Source: an uncultured Reyranella sp. (GTDB lineage Bacteria > Pseudomonadota > Alphaproteobacteria > Reyranellales > Reyranellaceae). Taken from it: DNA of 64,000 nt. The notes beneath the pieces were generated by a model. That model ran no database searches. It had not been told where the DNA came from and saw only the letters and a list, made by a program, of their open reading frames with translations. Positions within the stretch are counted from its first letter, which is position 1; each line of letters starts with the position of its first letter. Positions 37,602-47,102 of the stretch are shown piece by piece. The stretch covers positions 1-64,000 of the forward strand of contig NZ_CAMFKM010000010.1 in assembly GCF_945957355.1 (NCBI RefSeq), given 5' to 3'. The position numbers were made by a program, and so were the translations under genes.

Positions 37602-40196
37602 CTAGTACGTCTTCAGCAGCCGGTCGATGTAGTCGAGCTCTTCCTTGGAGCGCTGCTGCTCGCCGGCGCGGCGGCGCAGTTCGTCGAGAATCTCGCGGCT
37701 GCGCTGGCGTTCCAGTTCGAGCGGCACCTTGTCGGCGCCGGAGTCGATCGCGTCGCCGTAATTGCCGTCGGAGCGGCCGAGGGGATCGCGGTCCTCGCTG
37801 CGGCGCTCGCGCTCCTCGATCTCGGCGATATCCTGATTGTTGCCGGGGCCGCGCTGCTGACGCAGCTGCTCGGCCATGTCGCCCATGCCCTGCTGAAGGT
37901 TGTCGAGGGCCCGGCGCTGGGCGCGGGACGCCTCACGCGGGTCGCCGCGGCGCAGCGCCTCCTCGGCCTCGCGCATCGAGCGTTCGGCCCGTCCCAGCGA
38001 TTCCGGCATCTGCAGGCCGTTCTCGTCGAGCTTCTTCATGAAGTCGCCCAGCCGGCCGCGCAGGCCTTCCTGCTGGCCGCGCTGCTGGTCGCCCCACTGG
38101 CCCTGCCCCTGGCCGGGTTGGCCCTGTCCCTGCTGCCCCTGTTGTCCTTGCTGGCCCTGTTGTCCCTGCTGGCCGCGTTGACCCTGCTGTCCCTGCTGGC
38201 CGCGCTGCCCCTGCTGCTGACGGCCCTCGCGCTCGGACTCGCCCAGCAGCTGGTTCTGCCGGCGCGACAGCTGGTCGAGCTGGTTCATCATCTCGCGGCC
38301 CTGCTGGTTGCCCTGGCCCTGCTGGCCGCGCTGTCCCTGCTGCTGGCGCTGCTGGCCGTTCGGATTCGCCATCATCGGGGTGGCGTTTTCCATCATCTTG
38401 CGCAGCTCCTCGAGCATGCGCTTGGCCTCTTCACGCTGGCCGTTCTTGGCCATCTCGCGAATCTTGTCGAGCATCTTCTGCAGGTCGTCGCCGGTGATGG
38501 TGTTGTTCGGATCCATCTTTTCCGCCTGCTCTTCCATGCGGCGGCGCTCGTCGGGATCCTTCATCTTCTCGGCCAGCTCGCGCTGCCACCGCGCCATCGC
38601 GTCGTAGAGCTGCTGGATCAGCTTCTCGATCTCCTCGTCACCGGCCTGGCGCTGCATGGCATCCTGCAGCTCCTGGCGGGCCTGCTCGACGGCGCGCTCG
38701 GCGTCGGACGTGGCGCCGCTCTCAAGGCGCATCGCGAGATCCCAGAGGAGCTTCTGCGTGTCGGTGATCGTCTCCTTGCTGTCGTTCTGCGCGAGCCGAA
38801 CGGACCCGATGCGCAGGCCGAGCTGGACGACCGGATCCTCGCGATAGCTCGACGGATTCCCATGGATCAGACGCATGCCGTCGGCGACATCGATGCGATA
38901 GCCCTTCGGATCGCGGGTCAGTGCCTTGCGCAGCACGATCAGGGCGCGCGCCGTCGGATCGTTGAACACCCGCTCGGGCAGCAGGAAGGTCTCGACCGAG
39001 CTGCGGCCCTTCTGGCCGAGCGCATCGGTGGCGAACAGCATCACCGTGACCTTGAGGCCGGCCCAGGGATGGCTGGTGAGATCGCGGACGAAAGTGTCGG
39101 CGATCTTCTTGGCATTCCCCGCGACCGGCAGGTCGACCCGCAGCACCTCGGGCTCCTCGTCGCTGCTCAGCGCATCGTCGCCCAGCACACTGCCATGCAG
39201 GCGCATCTGGAGCTGCACGCCGGTGATGCCAAAGTCGTCGCCGGCGAGGTACTCGATCTTGGTCGACCACTTGTCGACGCCGATCGGACGCGTGAACTCG
39301 ATGGTCGGGGCGAGGTCGGGGATCACGTGAAGCTTCCAGCGCGCCTGCTCGTCGCCGCGCGCCTGCAGGGTGATCTGCTTACCCTCGGTGATGACTTCCT
39401 CGACCTGGTACTTGCCCTTGCTGACGGTCGAGAATTCGGTCGCCTTGCCGTCGATCGAAAGTACCGGCGGTTTGCGACCGCGCGTGTCGTCGACGAAACC
39501 GGCGATCTTGCTGCCGGCCGGAACCCGCAAGATCTTTTCGTGCTCGGCCATATCCAGATAGACCGGCGGCTTGCCGGTATAGGCCGGCGGCGCGATCCAC
39601 AGGTTGGCGACGACGGGCGGCGGCGGCGGGAAGGCCGGCGTGACGGCGGCGGCCATGCGGTCGCTGCGCCAGCCACCCGCCACGGCGATGGCGACGACCA
39701 GGGCCAGCAGCGGAACGAAGCGCAGGGCCCACTTGTCGAGGCTGGCCAGGCCAGGATGGGCCGGCCGGTTGCTCAGGCCGGCGAGACGCTCGGCCTCGCG
39801 GCGGCGATGAGCCTCCCACAGCGCCTTGGCCATCGGGTCGGCCGTGCCGGCGGCCAGATGGTCCTGCACGGCCACCAGCGGCCGGTGCGGAATGTCACTG
39901 TCGCGCTCGAGGCGGCGGATCGACGCTTCCTGCGTGGGCCAGGCAAAATCACGCAACTGCCACCAGGCGAGCCCGGCGAAGGCGAACGCGATGGCGGCCA
40001 GCACGCCCGTATGCACCCACGGATCCAGGCCGGCGAACAGGTCGAGATGCGCGGCGGCCACGAACAGCGCCACGAATGAAAGCAGCGGCACGAAACGTGG
40101 CCACAGGCCTTCCCATGCCAGAGCCGCCCGCGCCAAACCGATCTTGCGTCCCAGCCCGGGGGCCTGGATCGTCGGGGTGGTCTGGCTGGCGTCCAT
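37602..40196 (-). CDS. TIGR02302 family membrane protein
   Basis: The 864-aa protein is a TIGR02302-type (DUF4175) alphaproteobacterial membrane protein of unknown role. Three hydrophobic segments are seen (about residues 35-52, 64-80 and 162-175). The middle region has beta-rich stretches, and RLRGRLGDF-type coiled segments are near the end. About residues 620-730 form a Gln/Gly/Arg-rich low-complexity tract of repeated GQQGQ units. The C-terminal block DELRRRAGEQQRSKEELDYI is typical. It lies 13 bp downstream of lysA in the same direction. Confidence 0.9.
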   Translation of the reverse strand: MDASQTTPTIQAPGLGRKIGLARAALAWEGLWPRFVPLLSFVALFVAAAHLDLFAGLDPWVHTGVLAAIAFAFAGLAWWQLRDFAWPTQEASIRRLERDSDIPHRPLVAVQDHLAAGTADPMAKALWEAHRRREAERLAGLSNRPAHPGLASLDKWALRFVPLLALVVAIAVAGGWRSDRMAAAVTPAFPPPPPVVANLWIAPPAYTGKPPVYLDMAEHEKILRVPAGSKIAGFVDDTRGRKPPVLSIDGKATEFSTVSKGKYQVEEVITEGKQITLQARGDEQARWKLHVIPDLAPTIEFTRPIGVDKWSTKIEYLAGDDFGITGVQLQMRLHGSVLGDDALSSDEEPEVLRVDLPVAGNAKKIADTFVRDLTSHPWAGLKVTVMLFATDALGQKGRSSVETFLLPERVFNDPTARALIVLRKALTRDPKGYRIDVADGMRLIHGNPSSYREDPVVQLGLRIGSVRLAQNDSKETITDTQKLLWDLAMRLESGATSDAERAVEQARQELQDAMQRQAGDEEIEKLIQQLYDAMARWQRELAEKMKDPDERRRMEEQAEKMDPNNTITGDDLQKMLDKIREMAKNGQREEAKRMLEELRKMMENATPMMANPNGQQRQQQGQRGQQGQGNQQGREMMNQLDQLSRRQNQLLGESEREGRQQQGQRGQQGQQGQRGQQGQQGQQGQQGQQGQGQPGQGQGQWGDQQRGQQEGLRGRLGDFMKKLDENGLQMPESLGRAERSMREAEEALRRGDPREASRAQRRALDNLQQGMGDMAEQLRQQRGPGNNQDIAEIEERERRSEDRDPLGRSDGNYGDAIDSGADKVPLELERQRSREILDELRRRAGEQQRSKEELDYIDRLLKTY

Positions 40197-40209
40197 CGAC
40201 GTCCTTTCG

Positions 40210-41484
40210 TTAGGCCTTTTTCGGCTCCATCCAGGGCGGAAACCGCTCGGCGGAGATCATTTCCTCGACAGTGGGCCTCGGTCGCGTAACCGCAAACCGC
40301 GTGCCATCCACCATCACCTCGGGCGCCAGCGGACGGCTGTTGTAGCTGGAAGCCATGACCGCCCCATATGCACCCGCTGACCGTACCACCACCAAGTCGC
40401 CCGCCGCCAGCGGCGGCAGATCACGGTTCTGTGCCAGGAAGTCGCCGGATTCACAGATGGGACCGACAATGTCGCAACGGATCGTGGCGGCATCGCGGCG
40501 TGGCTCGCGGACCGGCTGGATTTCGTGCCAGGCCTCGTAGAGCGTGGGCCGGATGAGGTCGTTCATCGCCGCATCCACGATGACGAAAGTCTTGGCCGAA
40601 CCGGGCTTCACGAGGATGACCTCGCCCACCAGCACGCCCGCCTCGCCGACCAGTCGGCGCCCCGGCTCGAAGGCGAGTTCGCAGCCGAGCCCCTCGGTTT
40701 CACGCGCCACGACCGCCATGAACTCCGCGATCGAGGGCGGCTTCTCGTCGGCATAGACGATCCCCAGCCCGCCGCCGATGTCGAACCGGTCGATGCTATG
40801 GCCGTCCTCGCGCAGCTGCCCGATCAGCTCGCGCACCCGCACGATGGCGTCGCGATAGGGCGCGAGCGAGGTGAGCTGCGAGCCGATGTGCATGGCTACG
40901 CCGACGACATTCAGGTTCGGCAGCCGGCCGGCCAGTGCGAAGGCCTCGCGGGCCAGGTCGATGTCGATGCCGAACTTGTTCTCCTTGCGGCCGGTCGTGA
41001 TCTTGGCATGCGTCTTGGCATCGACGTCCGGGTTCACCCGAATGGTGATGTCGGCCTTGCGCCCCAGCTGGCCTGCCACGGCGTTCAGCGTTTCGAGTTC
41101 AGCCGAGCTCTCGACGTTGATCTGCCCGATGCCGGCTTCGAGCGCCGCCATCAACTCCGACGGCTTCTTGCCGACGCCGGAGTAGATGATGCGCCGGGCC
41201 GGGATACCGGCGGCCAGCGCCCGCTTCATCTCGCCCACGGAGACGATGTCGGCGCCAGCGCCCATCTCGCCGAACAGTCGGATGACGGCCAGGTTGCTGT
41301 TGGCCTTCATCGCGTAGGCGACGCTGGCGTTCATGCCCTTGATGCCGTCGGCAAACTCCTGCCACGCTGCGCGCAGGGCCCCGGCGGAATAGCAGTAGAA
41401 CGGCGTGCCGACCTGGGCCGCTATGGTGGCGAGCGCGACGCCCTCGGCGTGCATCTCGCCATCCTTGTAGGCGAAGACGCTCAT
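40210..41484 (-). CDS. lysA: Diaminopimelate decarboxylase
   Basis: LysA decarboxylates meso-diaminopimelate to lysine. The 424-aa PLP enzyme has Lys60 in [10 protein letters not shown], which forms the Schiff base. [14 protein letters not shown] and [14 protein letters not shown] are the remaining alanine racemase-fold motifs. The C-terminal [14 protein letters not shown] contains the catalytic cysteine. Its start overlaps the argH stop (ATGA at 41481-41484), so the two are coupled. Confidence 0.96.
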   Translation of the reverse strand: MSVFAYKDGEMHAEGVALATIAAQVGTPFYCYSAGALRAAWQEFADGIKGMNASVAYAMKANSNLAVIRLFGEMGAGADIVSVGEMKRALAAGIPARRIIYSGVGKKPSELMAALEAGIGQINVESSAELETLNAVAGQLGRKADITIRVNPDVDAKTHAKITTGRKENKFGIDIDLAREAFALAGRLPNLNVVGVAMHIGSQLTSLAPYRDAIVRVRELIGQLREDGHSIDRFDIGGGLGIVYADEKPPSIAEFMAVVARETEGLGCELAFEPGRRLVGEAGVLVGEVILVKPGSAKTFVIVDAAMNDLIRPTLYEAWHEIQPVREPRRDAATIRCDIVGPICESGDFLAQNRDLPPLAAGDLVVVRSAGAYGAVMASSYNSRPLAPEVMVDGTRFAVTRPRPTVEEMISAERFPPWMEPKKA

Positions 41485-42923
41485 CGCCCGCGTCCCCCCA
41501 CCTTGCCCAGGAAGCGACGCCGCGCTTCGGCGACGGCGCGCTCGACGTTTGCCGGCGCAGTACCGCCCAGGCTCTTGCGGGCATTGACCGATGCCTCGAC
41601 AGTCAGCACGCGATAGACGCTGCGGTCGATCTTGGGCTCCACCGCCTGCATCTCCTCAAGCGACAGCTTGTCGAGGTCGATGCCCTTGTCGGCCGCGATG
41701 CCGACCAGGCGGCCGGTGACGTGATGGGCCTGGCGGAACGGCAGCCCGACCTTGCGCACCAGCCAGTCGGCGAGATCGGTCGCCACGGAATAGTCAGCCG
41801 AGGCCACGGCGCGCATCCGCTCCGGATTGGCCTTGAGGTCGCGGATCATGCCGGTCATCGCTGCGATCCCCAGTTCCATCGAATCGGCGGCGTCGAACAG
41901 CGGCTCCTTGTCCTCCTGCATGTCCTTGCCGTAGGTCAGCGGCAGACCCTTCAGGATGGTGCAGAGCGCCACGAAGGCGCCGACGATGCGGCCGACCTTG
42001 GCGCGGGTCAGCTCGGCGGCGTCGGGGTTGCGCTTCTGCGGCATGATCGAGCTGCCGGTCGTGAAGGCATCCGACAGGGCGATGAACCGGAACGGCGCGG
42101 AGCACCAGATCACGATCTCCTCGGAGAGACGCGACAGGTGCACGGCCGTCGTCGAGGCGGCGGCGATGAACTCGATCACGTAGTCGCGGTCGGAGACGGC
42201 GTCGAGCGAGTTGGCCATCGGACGGTCGAAGCCCAGCGCCTTCGCGGTCTTGCGCGGATCGATCGGATGCGGCGAGCCGGCCAGCGCCGCGGCGCCCAGC
42301 GGCGATTCGTTGAGGCGCGCGCGGCAGTCGGCGAAGCGGCTGCGGTCGCGGCCGAACATCTCGACATAGGCCATCAGATGGTGGCCGAAGGTGATGGGCT
42401 GGGCCGTCTGCAGATGGGTGAAGCCCGGCATGATGGTCGAGGAATATTCGTCGGCCCGGTCGATCAACGCGGCCTGCAGGTCCTGCAGCATCGCCTCGAA
42501 CCTGTCGATCGTGTCGCGCACCCACAGCCGCACGTCGAGCGCGATCTGGTCGTTGCGCGAGCGGGCGGTGTGCAGCCGGCCGCCGGCCGGGCCGATGATG
42601 TCGGTCAGCCGCTGCTCGACGTTGAAATGGATGTCCTCGAGCTTGGTGGAGAACTTGAACTTGCCGCTCTCGATCTCGGCCTTGACCTGGGCGAGGCCGC
42701 GCTTGATGTCGCGTCCGTCCTTGGCCGTCAGGATTCCCTGGGCCACCAGCATGTCACAGTGCGCGACCGACCCGGCGATGTCCTGCGCGTAGAGCCGCCG
42801 GTCGAAACCGATGGAGGCGTTGATCTTCTCCATGATCTCTGCGGGCCCGAGCTTGTAGCGGCCGCCCCACATCGTATTGGAGCGACGATTGGCTGCTCGC
42901 GCAGTCGTGTTCTTCCGTGCCAT
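41481..42923 (-). CDS. argH: Argininosuccinate lyase
   Basis: ArgH splits argininosuccinate into arginine and fumarate. The 480-aa protein has the fumarase/aspartase signature [12 protein letters not shown] (residues about 285-296) with the catalytic serine. [14 protein letters not shown] and [17 protein letters not shown] are the other two conserved regions. The length is at the upper end because of a basic N-terminal tail ([15 protein letters not shown]). An ATG at 42935 is possible, but homology starts later. It is the first gene of argH-lysA-TIGR02302 and is divergent from the thioredoxin-like gene. Confidence 0.95.
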   Translation of the reverse strand: MARKNTTARAANRRSNTMWGGRYKLGPAEIMEKINASIGFDRRLYAQDIAGSVAHCDMLVAQGILTAKDGRDIKRGLAQVKAEIESGKFKFSTKLEDIHFNVEQRLTDIIGPAGGRLHTARSRNDQIALDVRLWVRDTIDRFEAMLQDLQAALIDRADEYSSTIMPGFTHLQTAQPITFGHHLMAYVEMFGRDRSRFADCRARLNESPLGAAALAGSPHPIDPRKTAKALGFDRPMANSLDAVSDRDYVIEFIAAASTTAVHLSRLSEEIVIWCSAPFRFIALSDAFTTGSSIMPQKRNPDAAELTRAKVGRIVGAFVALCTILKGLPLTYGKDMQEDKEPLFDAADSMELGIAAMTGMIRDLKANPERMRAVASADYSVATDLADWLVRKVGLPFRQAHHVTGRLVGIAADKGIDLDKLSLEEMQAVEPKIDRSVYRVLTVEASVNARKSLGGTAPANVERAVAEARRRFLGKVGGRGR

Positions 42924-42958
42924 GAATTCAGCCATATATCTCTTTAGGAACGCGGCTT

Positions 42959-43552
42959 ATGGCACATCCTGTCCCCAATTTCCTACTTGGCCGGCGCTAC
43001 ATTCTTTGCGGCGCCCTGGCGGGCGTCGCGCTCCCCGCCCTGGCCACCCCGGTCCTGGCCGGCGTGAAGCCGGACATGGCCAGGGGCGCCATGGAGCGGT
43101 TCAAGCTCGCCGCGCAGCCGAAACCCCTGCCCGACCTCGAGATCCAGACCGCCGACGACAAGCCAATGAAGCTCGGCGACTTCAAGGGCAAGGTCGTCCT
43201 GCTGAACTTCTGGGCGACCTGGTGTGCGCCCTGCGTGAAGGAAATGCCGAGCCTCGACCGGCTGCAGGCGGCCTTCCCGAAGGACAAGTTCCTCATCGTG
43301 CCGCTGTCCATCGACGGCCCGACCAAGCCCAAGGTCGCGCCGTTCTACAAGGACCAGAAGCTCGCCAATCTCGGCATCTACTTCGACAAGGGGCGCAAGA
43401 CCATGCAGGGTCTCGACGTCACCCTGCTGCCGACGTCGATCCTGGTCGATGCCAAGGGTCGCGAGCTCGGCCGCATCGAGGGCGATGCCGACTGGGACAT
43501 GCCCGAATCGATCGCCCTGATGAAGGCGGCGATGGGCAAGGACAAAGGCTGA
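42959..43552 (+). CDS. TlpA-like thioredoxin family protein
   Basis: The 197-aa protein is an exported thiol-disulfide protein. An N-terminal signal (LLGRRYILCGALAGVALPAL) has a twin arginine and a hydrophobic stretch; it could be Tat or Sec dependent. The thioredoxin domain has FWATWCAPC with Cys89 and Cys92, and the cis-proline region TLLPTSILVDAKG. TlpA/ResA-like members reduce periplasmic disulfides, often in cytochrome c or Cu-site maturation. It is divergent from argH. The partner is not seen. Confidence 0.88.
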   Translation: MAHPVPNFLLGRRYILCGALAGVALPALATPVLAGVKPDMARGAMERFKLAAQPKPLPDLEIQTADDKPMKLGDFKGKVVLLNFWATWCAPCVKEMPSLDRLQAAFPKDKFLIVPLSIDGPTKPKVAPFYKDQKLANLGIYFDKGRKTMQGLDVTLLPTSILVDAKGRELGRIEGDADWDMPESIALMKAAMGKDKG

Positions 43553-43577
43553 CGGCCCGCCCGGTCGCGCCGGCTTC

Positions 43578-44528
43578 GTGCATAATGCGGCGGACATGAC
43601 GCCGCCTGCCGCGCCTTCCGACGCCGTCGCGATCGAACTCAACGCCGTACTGGTCGCCCTGACGGCGAACCAGCCGCTGGTGCTGACCCTGGAGGACGGC
43701 ACGCTCCTGCCGTCGGGACCCTTCGCGACCGAACATCCCACGCTGCAGAGCGGCGTGCGCGCCTGGGTCGAACGCCAGACCAACCATCCCCTGGGCTATG
43801 TCGAGCAGCTCTACACCTTCGCCGATCGCGACCGGCCGGCCTCGGACGGGCGCCGGCGCGTCGTGTCGATCAGCTATCTCGGCCTCACCCGCGAGCGGCT
43901 GTCGGCCGGCGCACGCGATCCCGAATGGCGAAGCTGGTACCGCTATTTTCCGTGGGAGGACTGGCGGGCGGGCCCCTCGCCGCTGATCGCCGGGACTATC
44001 CTGCCAAGGCTCGCGCCGTGGGTGGACGCCGGGGCCGATGCAGGGAACCGGCGCGAGCGGCAGCAGCGTGTCGAGGTGAGCTTCGGCGATGGCCGCGAGA
44101 CCTGGAACGAGGATCTGGTCCTGCAGCGCTACGAGCTGCTCTACGAGGCGGGCCTGGTCCCCGAGGCGAAGCATCCGGCGACGGATCCCGTACCGGGCAT
44201 GCCGATGCGGCACGATCACCGCCGGATCCTCGCCACCGGCATCGCCCGCCTGCGGGCCAAGATCAAATACCGGCCGGTCTTCTTCGAGTTGATGCCGCCC
44301 GAGTTCACGCTGCTGCAGCTCCAGCGCGCGGTCGAAGCGCTGGCCGGCCGGCCCATGCACAAGCAGAACTTCCGCCGCCTGATCGACGCGCAGGGGCTGG
44401 TCGAGCCCACGGGCGCGTCCACCGCCGAGGCGCGCGGCCGTCCGGCCAAGCTGTTCCGCTTCCGCCGCGAGGTTGTGCTCGAGCGCGCCGTGCTGGGCAG
44501 CAAGCTCCCCCTCTCCCGCCCGATCTGA
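43578..44528 (+). CDS. nadQ: NadQ-type NUDIX/winged-helix regulator of NAD synthesis
   Basis: The 316-aa protein combines an N-terminal NUDIX-like domain with a C-terminal winged helix (about residues 210-300, FTLLQLQRAVEALAGRPMHKQNF spread across two helices). This is the layout of NrtR-like and NadQ regulators (COG4111) that control NAD genes in alphaproteobacteria. The NUDIX box catalytic residues are not preserved, so it is likely a sensor, not a hydrolase. It lies immediately before nadA-nadC with a three-half-site operator in between. Starts are GTG 43578 or ATG 43596. Confidence 0.82.
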   Translation: MHNAADMTPPAAPSDAVAIELNAVLVALTANQPLVLTLEDGTLLPSGPFATEHPTLQSGVRAWVERQTNHPLGYVEQLYTFADRDRPASDGRRRVVSISYLGLTRERLSAGARDPEWRSWYRYFPWEDWRAGPSPLIAGTILPRLAPWVDAGADAGNRRERQQRVEVSFGDGRETWNEDLVLQRYELLYEAGLVPEAKHPATDPVPGMPMRHDHRRILATGIARLRAKIKYRPVFFELMPPEFTLLQLQRAVEALAGRPMHKQNFRRLIDAQGLVEPTGASTAEARGRPAKLFRFRREVVLERAVLGSKLPLSRPI

Positions 44529-44532
44529 AGTC

Positions 44533-44561
44533 TTGACGGAATTAATGCTCATTCCTAGTAT
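44533..44561 (+). promoter_or_regulatory. Probable nadA promoter
   Basis: TTGACG (44533-44538) and TAGTAT (44556-44561) are 17 bp apart, close to the sigma-70 pattern. The first regulator half-site lies between them. This is inferred from the sequence, not mapped. Confidence 0.5.
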
Positions 44562-44590
44562 AAATAATTAATACTCACACTGAGCATTAA
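44542..44590 (+). promoter_or_regulatory. NadQ operator with three half-sites
   Basis: TTAATGCTCA (44542-44551) sits between the -35 and -10 boxes. TTAATACTCA (44568-44577) and TGAGCATTAA (44581-44590) form an inverted pair with a 3-bp spacer and one mismatch. The nadA ATG is at 44602. A repressor here would block promoter and start region when NAD is sufficient. Confidence 0.7.
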
Positions 44591-44601
44591 ATAGGTGTCC
44601 G

Positions 44602-45591
44602 ATGTCGCTGTCCGCTTCGCCCGACCTGATGGTCCGCACGGCCCCGCTCTACGATCGCGTGAAGAGTGTCATTCCCTCGATCGAATGGCCGGCCTTCGCC
44701 GAGGATATCGATGCCATCCTGGCGCTGAAGCGCGAGCGCGATGCCGTGATCCTGGCGCACAACTACCAGACGCCCGAGATCTTCCACTGCGTGGCCGACA
44801 TCGTGGGCGACAGCCTGGCCCTGGCGCGCGAGGCCATGAAGGTCGATGCGGGCGTCATCGTCCTCGCCGGCGTCCACTTCATGGCCGAGACCGCCAAGCT
44901 TCTGAACCCGGCCAAGCGCGTGCTGATCCCCGATCCCGGCGCCGGCTGCTCGCTCGCCGCCTCGATCACCGCCGCCGACGTGCGGCTGCTGCGCCAGCGC
45001 TATCCCGGCGTGCCCGTCGTCACCTACGTGAACACGTCCGCCGCCGTGAAGGCCGAGAGCGATGTCTGCTGCACCTCCGGCAATGCGAAGAAGATCGTCG
45101 AGAGCCTCGGCGTCCCGAAGGTCATCATGCTCCCCGACGAGTACCTGGCGCAGAACATCGCCGCCGAAACCGGGGTCGAGATCGTCACCTGGGCCGGCCA
45201 CTGCGAGGTGCATGAACGCTTCACGGCCCAGGACATCCGCCAGCTTCGCGCCGGCCATCCCGGAATCGTGGTGCTCGCCCATCCAGAATGCCCGCCCGAG
45301 GTGGTGGGCGAATCGGATTTCACGGGCTCGACGGCGGCGATGATCGACTATGTCGATGCGAAGCGACCGGCGCGGGTCGTGCTCGTGACCGAATGCTCCA
45401 TGAGCGACAACGTCGCCGTGCAACATCCCGAAGTCGAGTTCATCCGGCCCTGCAACCTCTGCCCGCACATGAAGCAGATCACCCTGCCGAAGATCCGCCG
45501 GGCACTGGAGACGATGCGGCACGAGGTGACGATCGATCCCGCGGTGGCCGCGGCGGCGCGCCGGGCCGTCGAACGCATGCTGGAAATCTGA
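44602..45591 (+). CDS. nadA: Quinolinate synthase
   Basis: NadA condenses iminoaspartate with dihydroxyacetone phosphate to quinolinate using a 4Fe-4S cluster. The 329-aa protein has three candidate cluster cysteines in [20 protein letters not shown] and [21 protein letters not shown] near residue 50 and [11 protein letters not shown] are family motifs. nadC starts 7 bp after its stop, so both are in one operon. A nadB-type L-aspartate oxidase gene is not adjacent. Confidence 0.96.
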   Translation: MSLSASPDLMVRTAPLYDRVKSVIPSIEWPAFAEDIDAILALKRERDAVILAHNYQTPEIFHCVADIVGDSLALAREAMKVDAGVIVLAGVHFMAETAKLLNPAKRVLIPDPGAGCSLAASITAADVRLLRQRYPGVPVVTYVNTSAAVKAESDVCCTSGNAKKIVESLGVPKVIMLPDEYLAQNIAAETGVEIVTWAGHCEVHERFTAQDIRQLRAGHPGIVVLAHPECPPEVVGESDFTGSTAAMIDYVDAKRPARVVLVTECSMSDNVAVQHPEVEFIRPCNLCPHMKQITLPKIRRALETMRHEVTIDPAVAAAARRAVERMLEI

Positions 45592-45598
45592 GGACCCG

Positions 45599-46492
45599 AT
45601 GACGATCCCCTCGCTCCCCCTCCTCATGATCGAACCGGTGGTCCGCGCCGCCCTGCTCGAGGATCTCGGCCGTGCCGGCGATCTCACGACCGACGCGATC
45701 GTGCCGCCGACGGCCCGGGCAAGAACCGCCTTGGTCGCGCGCCAGCCGGGCGTCGTGGCCGGGCTTGCCGCGGCGGCAACGGCCTTCCGGCTGGTCGACC
45801 CGGAGATCGAGGTCGCGGTCGAACGGCCGGACGGCACACCGCTCGCGCCCGGCGATCGCATCGCGACCATTGCCGGCCCGGCGCGCGGCATGCTGACCGC
45901 CGAGCGGGTGGCGCTGAACTTCCTCGGGCATCTCAGCGGCGTGGCGAGCGGCGCCGCCACACTGGTCGAGGCCGTGCGCGGCCACAAGGCGCGCATCTGC
46001 TGCACGCGCAAGACCATGCCGGGACTGCGCGCCCTGCAGAAATACGCCGTGCGCGTGGGCGGCGGCATGAACCACCGCTTCGGCCTCGACGATGGCGTGC
46101 TCATCAAGGACAACCACGTCGCCGTGGCCGGCGGCATCCGGCCGGCGATCCTCGCGGCCCGCCGCGGCGTCGGTCATCTCGTGAAGATCGAAGTCGAGGT
46201 CGATACGCTGGATCAGCTCGAGGAAGCGTTGGCGACCGGTGTCGATGCCGTGCTGCTCGACAACATGACGCCCCATCAGCTCGCCACCGCGGTCCGCATG
46301 ATCGACGGACGCGCCATCGCCGAGGCCTCCGGCCGCATCACGCCTCAGACCGCGCCGGCCATCGCGGCCAGCGGCGTCGATCTCATCTCGGCCGGCTGGC
46401 TCACGCACAGCGCCAGCGTCCTCGACATCGGCCTCGACTGGGAAAGCGCGGATTACTCTCCTCCCCATTCAGATGGGGAGGTGTCGGCGTAA
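45599..46492 (+). CDS. nadC: Nicotinate-nucleotide pyrophosphorylase (carboxylating)
   Basis: NadC converts quinolinate and PRPP to nicotinate mononucleotide with release of CO2. The 297-aa protein has CCTRKTMPGLRALQKYAV and HRFGLDDGVLIKDNH, the active-site Arg/Lys and substrate loop. The C-terminal DLISAGWLTHSASVLDIGLD is complete by about residue 283. The last dozen residues (SPPHSDGEVSA and stop) are encoded by a repeat element and are not family sequence. It is in an operon with nadA. Confidence 0.95.
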   Translation: MTIPSLPLLMIEPVVRAALLEDLGRAGDLTTDAIVPPTARARTALVARQPGVVAGLAAAATAFRLVDPEIEVAVERPDGTPLAPGDRIATIAGPARGMLTAERVALNFLGHLSGVASGAATLVEAVRGHKARICCTRKTMPGLRALQKYAVRVGGGMNHRFGLDDGVLIKDNHVAVAGGIRPAILAARRGVGHLVKIEVEVDTLDQLEEALATGVDAVLLDNMTPHQLATAVRMIDGRAIAEASGRITPQTAPAIAASGVDLISAGWLTHSASVLDIGLDWESADYSPPHSDGEVSA

Positions 46493-46499
46493 TCGCCGA
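46460..46499. repeat. Repeat with two tandem hairpins at nadC 3' end
   Basis: CCTCCCCAT (46460-46468) pairs with ATGGGGAGG (46473-46481) around TCAG. Next, TCGGCG (46484-46489) pairs with CGCCGA (46494-46499); the nadC stop lies in its loop. The sequence resembles the CTCCCC/GGGGAG repeats scattered in alphaproteobacterial genomes. It may terminate or stabilise the nadAC message. Confidence 0.7.
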
Positions 46500-46612
46500 T
46501 GGAGGGGTCAGCGACGACCGTTCGTTCTTCGACGCTCTCGAACACTGCAAGCTTAGCGGCTTGTAACCAAGCCGCAGCCTGTCGCTAAACGGGCCGAGCT
46601 CCGCTCAGCCCA

Positions 46613-47074
46613 TCAATTGCTGACTTCGCAGTGCTTGCCCATTTCCTTGCAGACCCGCAGCACCGCCTGCACCACCATTGACGCGGTCGAGCCTTCGTTT
46701 GGACCGGCATGGCCCGCGATCATGAGCTGCGAGACGTCGTCGTTAAACGGCACGACGTTCAACGTCGCGGTGCGATCGCCCTCGGCGATCTGGATGCGGC
46801 GGGCGCCGGGATCCTGCATCAGGATGCGGACGGACGGATTCTTCCGCGCGAGGTCGAGCGCGGTCGAGAAGATCTTGTCGGCATGGGCATCGAGCAGGAC
46901 CGTCGCGAAATCGTAACCGGCGCGGCCATCCGGCTGACCGCCTTCGGTCATCTGGTGGATGCGGCCCAGCGCCTTGCGGGCAACGAACACCCATTGCGCC
47001 TCCGCCGGCGCGAAGGGCAGTGCGAGGCTCGCAAGCATCGCGGTCGCGACAAGGGGCTTGAAGAACGATGGCAT
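46613..47074 (-). CDS. Secreted protein of unknown function
   Basis: I do not recognise a family. The 153-aa protein has a Sec signal peptide ending at PAEAQ (about residue 26), then WVFVARKALGRIHQMTEGG. The rest is a mixed alpha/beta sequence with two cysteines near the end (VCKEMGKHCEVSN) that could form a disulfide. A periplasmic location is likely. It lies 28 bp downstream of the old yellow enzyme gene in the same direction. Confidence 0.7.
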   Translation of the reverse strand: MPSFFKPLVATAMLASLALPFAPAEAQWVFVARKALGRIHQMTEGGQPDGRAGYDFATVLLDAHADKIFSTALDLARKNPSVRILMQDPGARRIQIAEGDRTATLNVVPFNDDVSQLMIAGHAGPNEGSTASMVVQAVLRVCKEMGKHCEVSN

Positions 47075-47102
47075 ATGACTTCTCCCTGATTCGCGCACGA
47101 CC

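Noticed and set aside
38050..38350. CRISPR-like array from the repeated DNA
   Set aside because: The repeats are short codon repeats within an open reading frame and have no regular spacers.
38118..40079. A hydrophobic Leu-rich rightward frame
   Set aside because: It is the mirror reading of the Gln/Gly-rich TIGR02302 gene; the Leu repeats come from antisense GQQ codons.
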